A stretch of DNA of 64,000 nucleotides, taken from JAXLQL01 sp046331625 (lineage in GTDB: Bacteria; Acidobacteriota; Terriglobia; Bryobacterales; Bryobacteraceae). Below, piece after piece: positions 50,957 to 59,012 of the stretch; position 1 is the first letter of the stretch; each line of letters opens with the position of its first letter. The notes below the pieces were generated by a model. The model was not told where the DNA came from. It worked only from the letters and a program-made list of their open reading frames with translations, and made no database searches. A program made the position numbers and the translations under genes. Location: NCBI GenBank assembly GCA_046331625.1, contig JAXLQL010000015.1, positions 123,948-187,947 of the forward strand, in the 5' to 3' direction.

Positions 50957-52386
50957 GCGCTGCCTTCGAACTCGACAGCCGCGCCCGGAACCTCGAGCAA
51001 CTTGGCCGCGACACGTTTGACCTGCTCATCATCGGCGGCGGCATCAACGGCGCAGGCATCGCCCGCGACCTCGCCTTGCGCGCCGAAGTCGCGGGCCGTC
51101 CGCTACGAATCGCGCTCATCGACAAAGCGCACTTCTCGTCCGGAACCAGCGGACGCAACTCGCAGCTCATCCACGGCGGCCTCCGTTACCTCAAGAACTT
51201 CGAGCTCGATCTCGTCCGCGAAGCGCTCCATGAACGCGCCACCCTGCTTCGCATCGCGCCACATCTGGTCGACCCACTGCCGCTCATTCTCCCCTTCTAC
51301 AGCCGCCTGGATCGCTTCTACTACGGCGCAGGACTCTTCCTCTACGATCTCCTCGCCGGCGAGTACGACATGGGCGGTCATCGCTACCTCAGCCGCGCGC
51401 AACTCGCCGCCGTCGAACCCGGCATGGCCGGCGATGGGCTCCACTCGGCCGCCATCTTCCACGATTGCCGCGTCCATTCGGCGCGCCTGCTGCTCGAAAA
51501 CATTTTCGCTGCCGCGCGTTCCGGAGCCGTGATCGCCAATTACGTGGAAGCCGGCGCCCCGCGAGGCGTCGAAGGCAGCTTCACCGTGCCAGCTACCGAT
51601 CGCCTCGGCGGGCGAACCTTCGAGATCCGCGCGCGCCGCATCGTGGATGCTCGCGGACCCTGGGTGGGCGGCCCGAATCTGCGCCTCGTCCGTGGATCGC
51701 ACATCATCGTTCCCCGCGCCACGGCCAGTGAAAACGCGGTCGCCTACTTCGGTCCCGATGGCCGCATCATCTTCGTCATCCCATGGGGACCAGACAAGTC
51801 ACTCTCGCTCGTGGGCACCACTGACATCGATCACTCCTCCACGCCCGACGATGTCCGCATCTCGCCCGATGAGATCGCTTACCTGCGCAACGTCTTGAAG
51901 CGGCTGTTTCCCTCCGGCGGCGAGTTCGAACCGTTGGCCGCCTACAGCTCGCTTCGCCCGCTCGTCGCCACGCCCGGCGCCAACGCCACCGATACTTCGC
52001 GCTCGCACAAAATCACGCTCAACGAAGGCGTGCTCGAAATCAGCGGCGGCAAGTACACGACCTATCGCGCCATGGCCGAAGAGGCCGTGGACCTGCTCTA
52101 TCCCGAGTGGACCGGCGCTTGCCGAACCGCCGAAATCCCGCTCGGCCCGGGTCCCGAGGAAGCAGCGCGCCTCGCAGCGCCAGTAGCCTGGGCCGTGAAT
52201 CACGAGATGGCGCAGCGCCTCTCAGACGTGATGTTCATCTCCACCTACCTCGGCCATGAGCGCACGCTCACGCGCGACTACCTCCGTCCCATCGCGGCCG
52301 AGATTGCCGCGCTTCTCCGTTGGGACGAACCCCGCATCCAACAGGAAATCGAGGCAGCGCTCGCCAAGGCTCGTGTCCCTGGCTGA
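50953..52386 (+). CDS. glpD: FAD-dependent glycerol-3-phosphate dehydrogenase
   Basis: A 477-residue flavoprotein. The Rossmann motif IIGGGINGAGIARDLALRA (glycines at 28-35) and the GlpD block SSGTSGRNSQLIHGGLRYL are clear, as is the later GGKYTTYRAMAEEAVDL. It oxidises glycerol-3-phosphate to dihydroxyacetone phosphate, passing electrons to quinone. In this operon it may supply DHAP for ether-lipid synthesis rather than glycerol catabolism; no glpK or glpF is nearby. Confidence 0.92.
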   Translation: MSAAFELDSRARNLEQLGRDTFDLLIIGGGINGAGIARDLALRAEVAGRPLRIALIDKAHFSSGTSGRNSQLIHGGLRYLKNFELDLVREALHERATLLRIAPHLVDPLPLILPFYSRLDRFYYGAGLFLYDLLAGEYDMGGHRYLSRAQLAAVEPGMAGDGLHSAAIFHDCRVHSARLLLENIFAAARSGAVIANYVEAGAPRGVEGSFTVPATDRLGGRTFEIRARRIVDARGPWVGGPNLRLVRGSHIIVPRATASENAVAYFGPDGRIIFVIPWGPDKSLSLVGTTDIDHSSTPDDVRISPDEIAYLRNVLKRLFPSGGEFEPLAAYSSLRPLVATPGANATDTSRSHKITLNEGVLEISGGKYTTYRAMAEEAVDLLYPEWTGACRTAEIPLGPGPEEAARLAAPVAWAVNHEMAQRLSDVMFISTYLGHERTLTRDYLRPIAAEIAALLRWDEPRIQQEIEAALAKARVPG

Positions 52387-52407
52387 GCGCCGCCTCGCAG
52401 CGGGAAC

Positions 52408-53130
52408 TTACGGAACGAACTCGATGATGGCGCGCTTGGCGCCGCATCCGATTCGCGTTGACCCGTCACGCACCACGCGGTTCAGGCCGATGTACATCCG
52501 GTAGTCGCCCTTCGAGTCGGGGAACGCGAACAGCTTCTTGCCATTCGTCGTGTCCACTTCGTTGAGCGGTTGGCCCCACGAGAAGTAGTGGTTGGCGATG
52601 TCGAAACTCAGCGCGCCCTTCGGCAACGCCATCTCCTGGTACGCCAGCCGGTCCACCAGCCCCGCGCCCAACGCAGCGCTGTACACCGCGAGGTTCTGGT
52701 CATTGACCTGTGCTTCAGCCACGCCGTCCAGCCCGCTTCCACCGCCGAACCCGTCGTTCTGCGGATCGTCACCGATGTGCGTGACCCAGGCCCGCGGCAG
52801 AGTGGGTTCGGCTTGCGTGGGCCCTTCGTACTCCACCGTCATGCGGACGCGCTTGGCTTCGGGAATGCCCGCGGGCGCACCCGGCTTGAGGTTTACATCC
52901 ACGCGAGCGCGGAACGGAGTGGCTACGCATCCCGGATTGCGCTCGGCGCGCACCGTGGCGTAGGGAATCGTATAGCTCAGATTCGCACGCGATGGAGTCG
53001 GATTCGACCCGAGATCGGTGATGACGCCTGTTTTGAGGTCCACCACCAATGGACCGAGCGATGTCCCCTGCGCCCACATGGGCGTGGAAATGGCCATCAA
53101 GGCCGAGAGAGAGAGAATCAGTTTCTTCAT
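52408..53130 (-). CDS. Secreted protein of unknown function (paralogue 1)
   Basis: A 240-residue exported protein; the ATG at 53130 has GGAGG and gives MKKLILSLSALMAISTPMWA. Shared features with the upstream paralogue are a PLVVDLKTGVITDLGS opening, a central GDDPQNDGFGGGSGLDGVAE, NLAVYS, and a C-terminal NRVVRDGSTRIGCGAKRAII. Two Cys residues (one in GCVATPF, one in GCGAK) could form a disulfide. I know no named domain for it. Confidence 0.75.
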   Translation of the reverse strand: MKKLILSLSALMAISTPMWAQGTSLGPLVVDLKTGVITDLGSNPTPSRANLSYTIPYATVRAERNPGCVATPFRARVDVNLKPGAPAGIPEAKRVRMTVEYEGPTQAEPTLPRAWVTHIGDDPQNDGFGGGSGLDGVAEAQVNDQNLAVYSAALGAGLVDRLAYQEMALPKGALSFDIANHYFSWGQPLNEVDTTNGKKLFAFPDSKGDYRMYIGLNRVVRDGSTRIGCGAKRAIIEFVP

Positions 53131-53158
53131 TGTCGTTACCTCCGAGTTCCTTTCCGAT

Positions 53159-53857
53159 TTACTCGAACACGATGTGGACCTTCTTCGCCCCACATCCCTT
53201 GCGGCTCGAGCCGTCTTGGATCACGCGATTGAATGCCGCGTAGATCCGCTTGTCGCCCTGGCTGAAGTCGAACAGGTGTTTCTGGTTCGGGGATTCCAGC
53301 CGCGTGTAGGGCTGGCCGATCGTCAACACCTGATCGCTGACGTTGAAGTGCAGAGCGCCTTCGGTCAGCCGAAGCTGCGAGCCGAGGATCTTGTCGACCT
53401 CGCCCACACCGAGCCCCTTGCTGTACACGGCAAGATTCTGCTCGAGCACCTGGAGTTCGGAGACGCCGTCGAGACTGGTGCCGCCGCCGAATCCGTTGTT
53501 GTTGGTGTCGTCGCCCAGATGCGTGGTCCAGCCGGTGGGCTTGCCTTCGTACTCGACCAGCACGCTCATCTTCTGCACCGGACCCACATTCGCCGGCGCC
53601 AGGTTCACTTCCACTTTGGCTTCGTACTGCGGCATCGAAGCCGGACAGCCGGTGCCCTTCTTGTCGATCCGAACATTGGCGTAGCCTCCATTCGAAACGA
53701 AGTTCGGACCAGCGCTCGCCGTGGGCGAGGGCGTGGTGCTGCCGAACGTTTCCGTGATGACGCCGTTCTGGAGGTCAATCACGATGTCGGCTCGAAGCGT
53801 CGATGCCAGCAAAACCGCGCCAGTAGTCACACTCCGAGCGAGAGTAGTCAGTTTCAT
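53159..53857 (-). CDS. Secreted protein of unknown function (paralogue 2)
   Basis: A 232-residue paralogue of the downstream gene, 28 bases apart on the same strand. Signal peptide MKLTTLARSVTTGAVLLAS. It keeps IDLQNGVITETFGS, GDDTNNNGFGGGTSLDGVSE, QNLAVYSKG and NRVIQDGSSRKGCGAKKVHI. The two Cys positions are conserved with paralogue 1. The fold is predicted to be mostly beta. Function unknown. Confidence 0.75.
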   Translation of the reverse strand: MKLTTLARSVTTGAVLLASTLRADIVIDLQNGVITETFGSTTPSPTASAGPNFVSNGGYANVRIDKKGTGCPASMPQYEAKVEVNLAPANVGPVQKMSVLVEYEGKPTGWTTHLGDDTNNNGFGGGTSLDGVSELQVLEQNLAVYSKGLGVGEVDKILGSQLRLTEGALHFNVSDQVLTIGQPYTRLESPNQKHLFDFSQGDKRIYAAFNRVIQDGSSRKGCGAKKVHIVFE

Positions 53858-53909
53858 GAGTTTTTCTCCTCAGTCGTAGTTCAACGGGTGGGTGCCCGTT
53901 CACTGAAGA

Positions 53910-54221
53910 ATGCGGGGAGATTGGACATTCGGGGTCACTGGCTCCCGCGCTGGTGTGAGCGCATCCGGCACTGACGACGAAGGCACCGTATCGGAAGAGA
54001 GGATCGTTCGGCACCCACGGACCGTAGGTGGAGAAGCCGTTTTCAAGGGCACTCGCGTCACCCTGCGCACGGTGCTCGCTAGCCTCGCCGAAGGCGCCTC
54101 CTCGTCCGAGATTTTGGCCGATTTCCCCACACTCTGCGAGGGGGACGTGCGGGCCGCCATTGCGTTTGCCGCAGCCTCCGCGCAAGAGGACCTGCCGGTG
54201 TCGGAACTGCCTGCGCTCTAG
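53910..54221 (+). CDS. DUF433 antitoxin-like protein
   Basis: About 103 residues. The C-terminal 75 residues are a DUF433 domain (GGEAVFKGTRVTLRTVLASL, AEGASSSEILADFPTLCEGD, VRAAIAFAAAS), a winged-helix-like antitoxin family. The N-terminal 30 residues are low-complexity; a GTG at 53955 may be the real start. DUF433 genes usually precede a DUF5615 PIN-like toxin. Here only a short frame follows at 54221, overlapping by one base. Confidence 0.8.
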   Translation: MRGDWTFGVTGSRAGVSASGTDDEGTVSEERIVRHPRTVGGEAVFKGTRVTLRTVLASLAEGASSSEILADFPTLCEGDVRAAIAFAAASAQEDLPVSELPAL

Positions 54222-54388
54222 TGAAGCTCGAGTTGGATGAGTCCCTTTGGGCCGGCGAAACGGTGTGGCGGCCGCGACCGCAGAGGCATTCGCGAGTATC
54301 AGCCCGGAACGCGCATGGGGCTTGCTCGAAGGAGACGAGATCCTTCGCGGCGCGGAACTCCGAAGGGCTTGACAGGTCGAATGCGTAA
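54221..54388 (+). pseudogene. Short frame in toxin position after DUF433, possibly a toxin remnant
   Basis: A 55-codon frame starting at a GTG that overlaps the DUF433 stop (TAGTG). It begins MKLELDESL, similar to the MK(L/I)LLDENL start of DUF5615 toxins, and then loses any resemblance. The arrangement suggests a truncated toxin gene; the ArsR promoter lies within its 3' end. Confidence 0.35.
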
Positions 54389-54401
54389 CGGTACAGTTAC
54401 G
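54369..54401 (+). promoter_or_regulatory. Promoter and palindromic operator of the ArsR gene
   Basis: TTGACA (54369-54374), 17 bases, then TACAGT (54392-54397) make a sigma70 promoter. The expected transcription start is 2-3 bases from the ATG at 54406, implying a leaderless mRNA. The palindrome CGTAACGGTACAGTTACG (54384-54401) covers the -10 and is a plausible autorepression site for the ArsR dimer. Confidence 0.55.
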
Positions 54402-54405
54402 TATA

Positions 54406-54795
54406 ATGCGAAACAGATCGGTTACGTACTCCATCGGAGCAGTCTTCGAGGCCCTGGCTGATCCCACCCGCCGTGCGCTTCTCGATCTGCTGCGCAGCGG
54501 CAGCCAGCAAGCCGGCCAAATCGCTGGAGCGTTTCCCGTATCTCGCCCGGCAATCTCGCGGCACCTGCGCCGTCTTCGACGGGCGCAACTCGTGCAGGAA
54601 CACCGCGAAGGCCGCAACAGGATTTACCGGCTCAATCCGGAACCGCTTCGCGCGGTGGACTCCTGGCTCGAGCAGTATCGCACCTTTTGGGCTGCCAACT
54701 TGGCCAACTTGAAATCGTTTGTGGAGGCTGAACATGCAAAGGAAACTCGACGAAACAGACGCGTCAAGCCGGCCTTGAGAAAGGGAACTCGGTAG
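54406..54795 (+). CDS. ArsR-family winged-helix transcriptional regulator
   Basis: A 129-residue repressor of the small-SRPBCC-associated ArsR subgroup: VFEALADPTRRALLDLLRSG, then the recognition helix region VSRPAISRHLRRLRRAQLVQ and a wing EGRNRIYRLNPEPL. No metal-binding Cys pair is present, so it probably does not sense metals. The two genes downstream, including the SRPBCC gene, are in one operon with 1-base spacing and a 4-base overlap. Confidence 0.9.
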   Translation: MRNRSVTYSIGAVFEALADPTRRALLDLLRSGSQQAGQIAGAFPVSRPAISRHLRRLRRAQLVQEHREGRNRIYRLNPEPLRAVDSWLEQYRTFWAANLANLKSFVEAEHAKETRRNRRVKPALRKGTR

Positions 54796-54796
54796 C

Positions 54797-55327
54797 ATGA
54801 AAGGCGCACTCCCGGCGTTGCTTCTGATCTTGCTGCTGGCGCAGACCCCGCTCGTCCTGGCCGAGCCCCCGGCTGCGGACTTGTTCAGCCAACTCAAAGC
54901 GTTCGCTGGAACCTGGAGCGGCGTCAATTCCGCCGGCGCTTCGGTGACGGTGTCCTTCCGCGAAACCAGCGCTGGTTCGGCCTTGCTCAGCGAGGCTCAT
55001 GTCAGCGGCCACGGCGAAATGATCTCGGTATTCCATCTCGATCGCGATCGCCTGCTGCTCACGCACTACTGCAGTGCGGGCAACCAGCCGCGGTTGACGG
55101 GTCATTCCTCGCCCGGCGGACGCTCCATCGCCTTCCGCTTCCTCGACGCCACGAATCTCTCCAGCCCCGACGACGGCCACATGTCGCGCGTCGTGATTTC
55201 TTTCCTCGACGCCGATCACCATACCGAGACGTGGGTCTACCGTGATCACGGAAAAGAAATCACGGAAGTCTGTGACCTGCGTCGAACGAAACCCGGTCCC
55301 CCCGCTACGAAGGAACGCCAAAAGTGA
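54797..55327 (+). CDS. Secreted protein of unknown function
   Basis: A 176-residue protein with a signal peptide (LPALLLILLLAQTPLVLAEP). The mature part starts FSQLKAFAGTWSGVNSAGAS and looks like a small beta-barrel/lipocalin-like domain (many short strands, GTW motif near the N-terminus). The GTW motif is typical of lipocalin-type barrels, but identity is not established. It sits between arsR and the SRPBCC gene. Confidence 0.7.
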   Translation: MKGALPALLLILLLAQTPLVLAEPPAADLFSQLKAFAGTWSGVNSAGASVTVSFRETSAGSALLSEAHVSGHGEMISVFHLDRDRLLLTHYCSAGNQPRLTGHSSPGGRSIAFRFLDATNLSSPDDGHMSRVVISFLDADHHTETWVYRDHGKEITEVCDLRRTKPGPPATKERQK

Positions 55328-55803
55328 CCAGCCCCGGCCACGATTCCGTAGTCGCCGAAGTTTGGATCGACGCTCCTCCGGAACGTATCTTCAACGCCCT
55401 GACGCACCAGGCCGAACTCGTTCGCTGGTTTACAGACGCGAAGTCCCCGGTTCACCGCTGGGAGATCGACGCTCGCCCGGGTGGAAGCTTTCGCTACTTC
55501 ATTGATGAGGAGACCGCCGCGCGCCACGGCGTGACCGCCTTCGAATGCCACGGAGAGATTCTCGAGTTTGATCCGCCGAAGCTGCTCGTCTACACGTGGA
55601 TCGCAAGCTGGCACGCTGACACGGCGCTGAAGACAGTCGTCCGTTGGGAGATCAGCGCTTCCGGTCGAGGCACTCTTGTCAGGGTCACGCACAGCGGTCT
55701 TGCCAGCGAACCTGCGGCGCTCAGAGACTACGGCGGCGGTTGGCGCGACCAGCTCCGCATGCTCGTGAGTTTCGTGGAAGACAAGAGTCTGTCCGATCAA
55801 TAA
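55324..55803 (+). CDS. SRPBCC/AHSA1-like protein
   Basis: A 159-residue START/Bet v1-type protein of the AHSA1 group (VAEVWIDAPPERIFNALTHQ, ELVRWFTD, ARPGGSFRYF, LVYTWIASWH). Such proteins bind hydrophobic ligands and are frequently paired with ArsR regulators as here. It overlaps the preceding gene by 4 bases. The ligand is unknown. Confidence 0.88.
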   Translation: MTSPGHDSVVAEVWIDAPPERIFNALTHQAELVRWFTDAKSPVHRWEIDARPGGSFRYFIDEETAARHGVTAFECHGEILEFDPPKLLVYTWIASWHADTALKTVVRWEISASGRGTLVRVTHSGLASEPAALRDYGGGWRDQLRMLVSFVEDKSLSDQ

Positions 55804-55953
55804 GGCCGGGCCAACCGCCGCCAATGCCTCGCATTGCACGGCTGCTGGACGATCGATCCCGTGTCACGAAAAATTCCTATCTCCCTTCCCCTCAATAGCT
55901 TCCCCGGATCGATTTTGTCAGCGAATCCCACCCCTCCGGCAAAATCGGAATCG

Positions 55954-56445
55954 ATGATGCCGGACTTCGATCTCTCACCCAAGCAAACTCAGGTCCTCGC
56001 CGCGCTGCTCGCCGGAGAAACCGTCTCCGCCGCCGCGCGCGACCACGATATTCACCGCTCCACCATCTACGACTGGATCCGCCGCGATCCGCGTTTCAGC
56101 ACCGCGCTCGATCAGGGACGCGCCTACCTCCAGACGCACTTGTTCGACGAGATCCAGGAACTCGCGGCCGTCGCGCTCGACAGAATCCGCCAGCTTCTCG
56201 CCGATCCGAACTCCACACCCTCGGTCGTTCTCCGCGCTGCCTCGCTGATCCTGAAGATGGCCACGGTCGTGCCTGCGTCCAACGAGCCGCCAGACGAGCC
56301 GATTCGACAGAATCCGACACCCGAAACAAGCGGAACCGTGCGCTACGCCACCAAACCGCCCGGCCGCAACGAGCCCTGCTTCTGTGGCTCAGGCAAGAAG
56401 TACAAACACTGCTGTCTCGACAAAGGCGGACCGCCACTCGCGTAG
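55954..56445 (+). CDS. Helix-turn-helix protein with C-terminal SEC-C zinc motif
   Basis: A 163-residue protein (ATG at 55954 or 55957; the frame is open to 55834). The N-terminus is a homeodomain-like HTH (LSPKQTQVLAALLAGETVSA, HDIHRSTIYDWIRRDPRFS). After a helical middle part comes a SEC-C motif (GRNEPCFCGSGKKYKHCC), the zinc finger also found in SecA. DNA binding plus a SEC-C tail occurs in several Solibacter proteins; the target is unknown. Confidence 0.82.
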   Translation: MMPDFDLSPKQTQVLAALLAGETVSAAARDHDIHRSTIYDWIRRDPRFSTALDQGRAYLQTHLFDEIQELAAVALDRIRQLLADPNSTPSVVLRAASLILKMATVVPASNEPPDEPIRQNPTPETSGTVRYATKPPGRNEPCFCGSGKKYKHCCLDKGGPPLA

Positions 56446-56447
56446 GT

Positions 56448-59009
56448 TCACCGGACTCCACCATGCGCTGCCGCCAACTCGAACACTTGATCTCCGCTCC
56501 CGCGCCGCTCCACGCGCCCATCCGGCAAGTGGACCTCAACCTCTACACCCACTGGTACCGTGATGCGCCAACGAGTGGCCGCGAGATCCACGCCGAGATC
56601 GCCGCCGGCGAGCGGGACCACGCCCCGCGCGAACGCGAGCCCCATCGGCACGGGCCGCACGCGCACCCGATGGCCGCCTGCTTCGAGCAGTTCCACTCCG
56701 AGCACGAACTCCTGGATCAGCCGCACCGCCGCATACGCGCCGAACGGATGCGACTCGCTGTCTTCGCTCTTCGGCCGTGCGCGCCCCAGCCAGTTCTCGT
56801 AAGTGAACGTCGCGCCATCGCGCAGGGTGCGAGCCCAGTTGAGTCCGTTCGGATCGGTGGCGTAGTTCAGCAGCGCCGAGCCTTCGCGTTGACTGCCGAG
56901 CGCGCGCACCACGAACTGCGCCAGCAGAACGCTCGTCTCGAAGCCCGCGCTCTTCACGCGCCGCAGCGCTCCATCGAGCCGTGCGCCGCGAGCGAGCCCT
57001 GTCGCGGCCATCATCGCGTTGGCTTGCTGCGACGCATGCGCGCTCGGCGCGCCATCCGCGTACAGTCCATCGATATAGGCGCGCTCGCGCTCGTTCCACA
57101 AGAGTGCCTCGATGTGTCCGGCGATCTTCGCGGCATCGGCGCCGAACTCCTCGATGTCCCTGCGCTCGCCCAGCACGGCGGCAAGCTCGGCCGCGTACGA
57201 ATAGTCGAGCCACGCGTTCACGCTCATCACGGTCCGCTGCGTGGTCTTGCGGTCATACCCGTAGCGATCCGGCCAATCCACGATGCCGCTCGGATAGCCT
57301 TCGTCGTTGCCGAGATCCACCAGCCCCGATCGCGTGTTCTCGGTCGACTTCACCCAACGGCAGATGCGCGCCGCCGTCGGATAGAGCTCGGCGAGCAATG
57401 CCCGATCGCCCGTCTCGCGATACCATTCCCACAGCCAGAACACGTAGCTCTGCGTCCAATCGGGAATGTCGCGCTTGCCATCGCCGTTCGGATACACAGC
57501 GTTGATCTTGCCGGTATCGGAATGAAACGCCGCCTGCGACTGTGCGAATTCGCGGAGCGCTTGCCTGCCGAGGTTTGGTTCGCGGAACAGCCGCAGCGCG
57601 GCCATCGAAGTGGTGTAGGCGTCGTAAGCGAACTGCCCTTGCTCGCGCGTGGGCGTGTCGATGAACTGCTCCTGCGATCCATAGCGGACCGAGTGGCGCA
57701 CCAAGTCCCAGATCTGGTTGAGCGTCGCGTTCGACGAAGTGAACTGCGCACGGTCGCGCACTCGGTTCGAGCGCGCCACCATCCGGATCTCGACATTGCC
57801 TTCAGCCGCCACCTCGAAGTAGCGATAGCCGAGATACCAGTAGGCTTCGAACGCCTCGGGCTTACCGCTGCGCACGAAGCGATAGGTCAGGTCCGTGCTC
57901 TGCGCGCGCGTGATCGCGCGGCCATTGGCGTCGAGACGGTAAGCGGCGGACATCTTCACGGTCTCGCCCGCGGCGCTCGCGGCCAGGAAGCGCACCAAAG
58001 GCCGGCCCGCGTAGACCTTGCCGAAGTCGGCTACCCAAGCGCCGCGCACGCGCTTCACGGAAACGGGCGCGATCGTGGTCTCTTCGATCTCGGTCGTCTG
58101 CCCGTGCACCGGCAACGGGAGCCGATCCGTCTCCACCGCCGAGGCGAACTCGGTGGCGATCCGCGCGTCCACCGTCTCGGCCGGAATGCCTTCGCCGTTG
58201 CGGTACTGCGCGCGGCCCTGCATCTCCACCCACTGGGCACGGCCCGCGCGCCACGTGTTGTCGCTCACCACAGCGGGCTTGCCGTCCACTGTGAGTTGCA
58301 GGATAAATCCGCGCTCCGATCGCGGGCGGCCTTGCCCCGGACCCCACCAGTGACACAGAGCCTCGATCGTGTTTCGCCCGGCTCGCAGATCCGCCTCGTG
58401 CACGCGATAGTATTGGTGCTCCGGATAGGCGAAGTTCGGCCCCCTGCCGATCATCTGGCCATTGACGCGCAACTGGTACTGGTGGCTGGCCGAAACATAA
58501 ATACGCGCTTTTGTTCCGGCGGGAATGTCGAACTCCTTGCGCAATGTGGCGTAGTCATCGTCGGCGCGATGGGCGCGCCAGATCCACTTGGCGGGGCTCC
58601 AGTCGCTCGCCTGGAGCAGCCCCATGGCGAACCGCCGCGGCTGCGCCCAAGGGCTCACTGCCGTGCCGGAGTTCCAGGTGCGCACGGTCCAGTAGCAGGT
58701 TTCGCGGGAGGCCAGCGGCTTGCCCAGGTACTCCACATGCGCCGCGTGCGGTGCGCGGACCACGCCGGAATCCCACTTGTCGGCCTTGCCGGGAGCGAGC
58801 AGTGCGAGCGAGGAAGCAACCATGATCTGGTACGCGCCCTGCACCGAGCCCGGCTCGTTGTCGCGCGGCTGCCAAGCGAACTCGGGCGACGTGTCAGTGA
58901 CCGCGAGCGGATCGGCTTGATCTTCCACCGTAAGTCCGGTGGGCATGAGTGGCAAGCCGAGCGCCACACTCGTGGCCAGCAATCCAGTGAGCGCCAGCCG
59001 TATGGGCAC
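56448..59009 (-). CDS. Secreted GH78 alpha-L-rhamnosidase
   Basis: An 853-residue glycoside hydrolase. The signal peptide is followed by the N-terminal Ig-like and jelly-roll domains (WSPAKWIWRA, FDIPAGTKARIYVSASHQYQ). The catalytic (alpha/alpha)6 barrel has QFIDTPTREQGQFAYDAYTT, the counterpart of the DCP-RE motif, and DIPDWTQSYVFWLWEWYRET. A C-terminal beta domain (EVEVHLPDGRVERR) closes the protein. It would release rhamnose from plant or bacterial glycans. The start is GTG with GGAAA upstream, just after the phosphoesterase stop. Confidence 0.9.
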   Translation of the reverse strand: MPIRLALTGLLATSVALGLPLMPTGLTVEDQADPLAVTDTSPEFAWQPRDNEPGSVQGAYQIMVASSLALLAPGKADKWDSGVVRAPHAAHVEYLGKPLASRETCYWTVRTWNSGTAVSPWAQPRRFAMGLLQASDWSPAKWIWRAHRADDDYATLRKEFDIPAGTKARIYVSASHQYQLRVNGQMIGRGPNFAYPEHQYYRVHEADLRAGRNTIEALCHWWGPGQGRPRSERGFILQLTVDGKPAVVSDNTWRAGRAQWVEMQGRAQYRNGEGIPAETVDARIATEFASAVETDRLPLPVHGQTTEIEETTIAPVSVKRVRGAWVADFGKVYAGRPLVRFLAASAAGETVKMSAAYRLDANGRAITRAQSTDLTYRFVRSGKPEAFEAYWYLGYRYFEVAAEGNVEIRMVARSNRVRDRAQFTSSNATLNQIWDLVRHSVRYGSQEQFIDTPTREQGQFAYDAYTTSMAALRLFREPNLGRQALREFAQSQAAFHSDTGKINAVYPNGDGKRDIPDWTQSYVFWLWEWYRETGDRALLAELYPTAARICRWVKSTENTRSGLVDLGNDEGYPSGIVDWPDRYGYDRKTTQRTVMSVNAWLDYSYAAELAAVLGERRDIEEFGADAAKIAGHIEALLWNERERAYIDGLYADGAPSAHASQQANAMMAATGLARGARLDGALRRVKSAGFETSVLLAQFVVRALGSQREGSALLNYATDPNGLNWARTLRDGATFTYENWLGRARPKSEDSESHPFGAYAAVRLIQEFVLGVELLEAGGHRVRVRPVPMGLAFARGVVPLAGGDLGVDLAATRWRITVPVGVEVEVHLPDGRVERRGSGDQVFELAAAHGGVR

Positions 59010-59012
59010 GCT

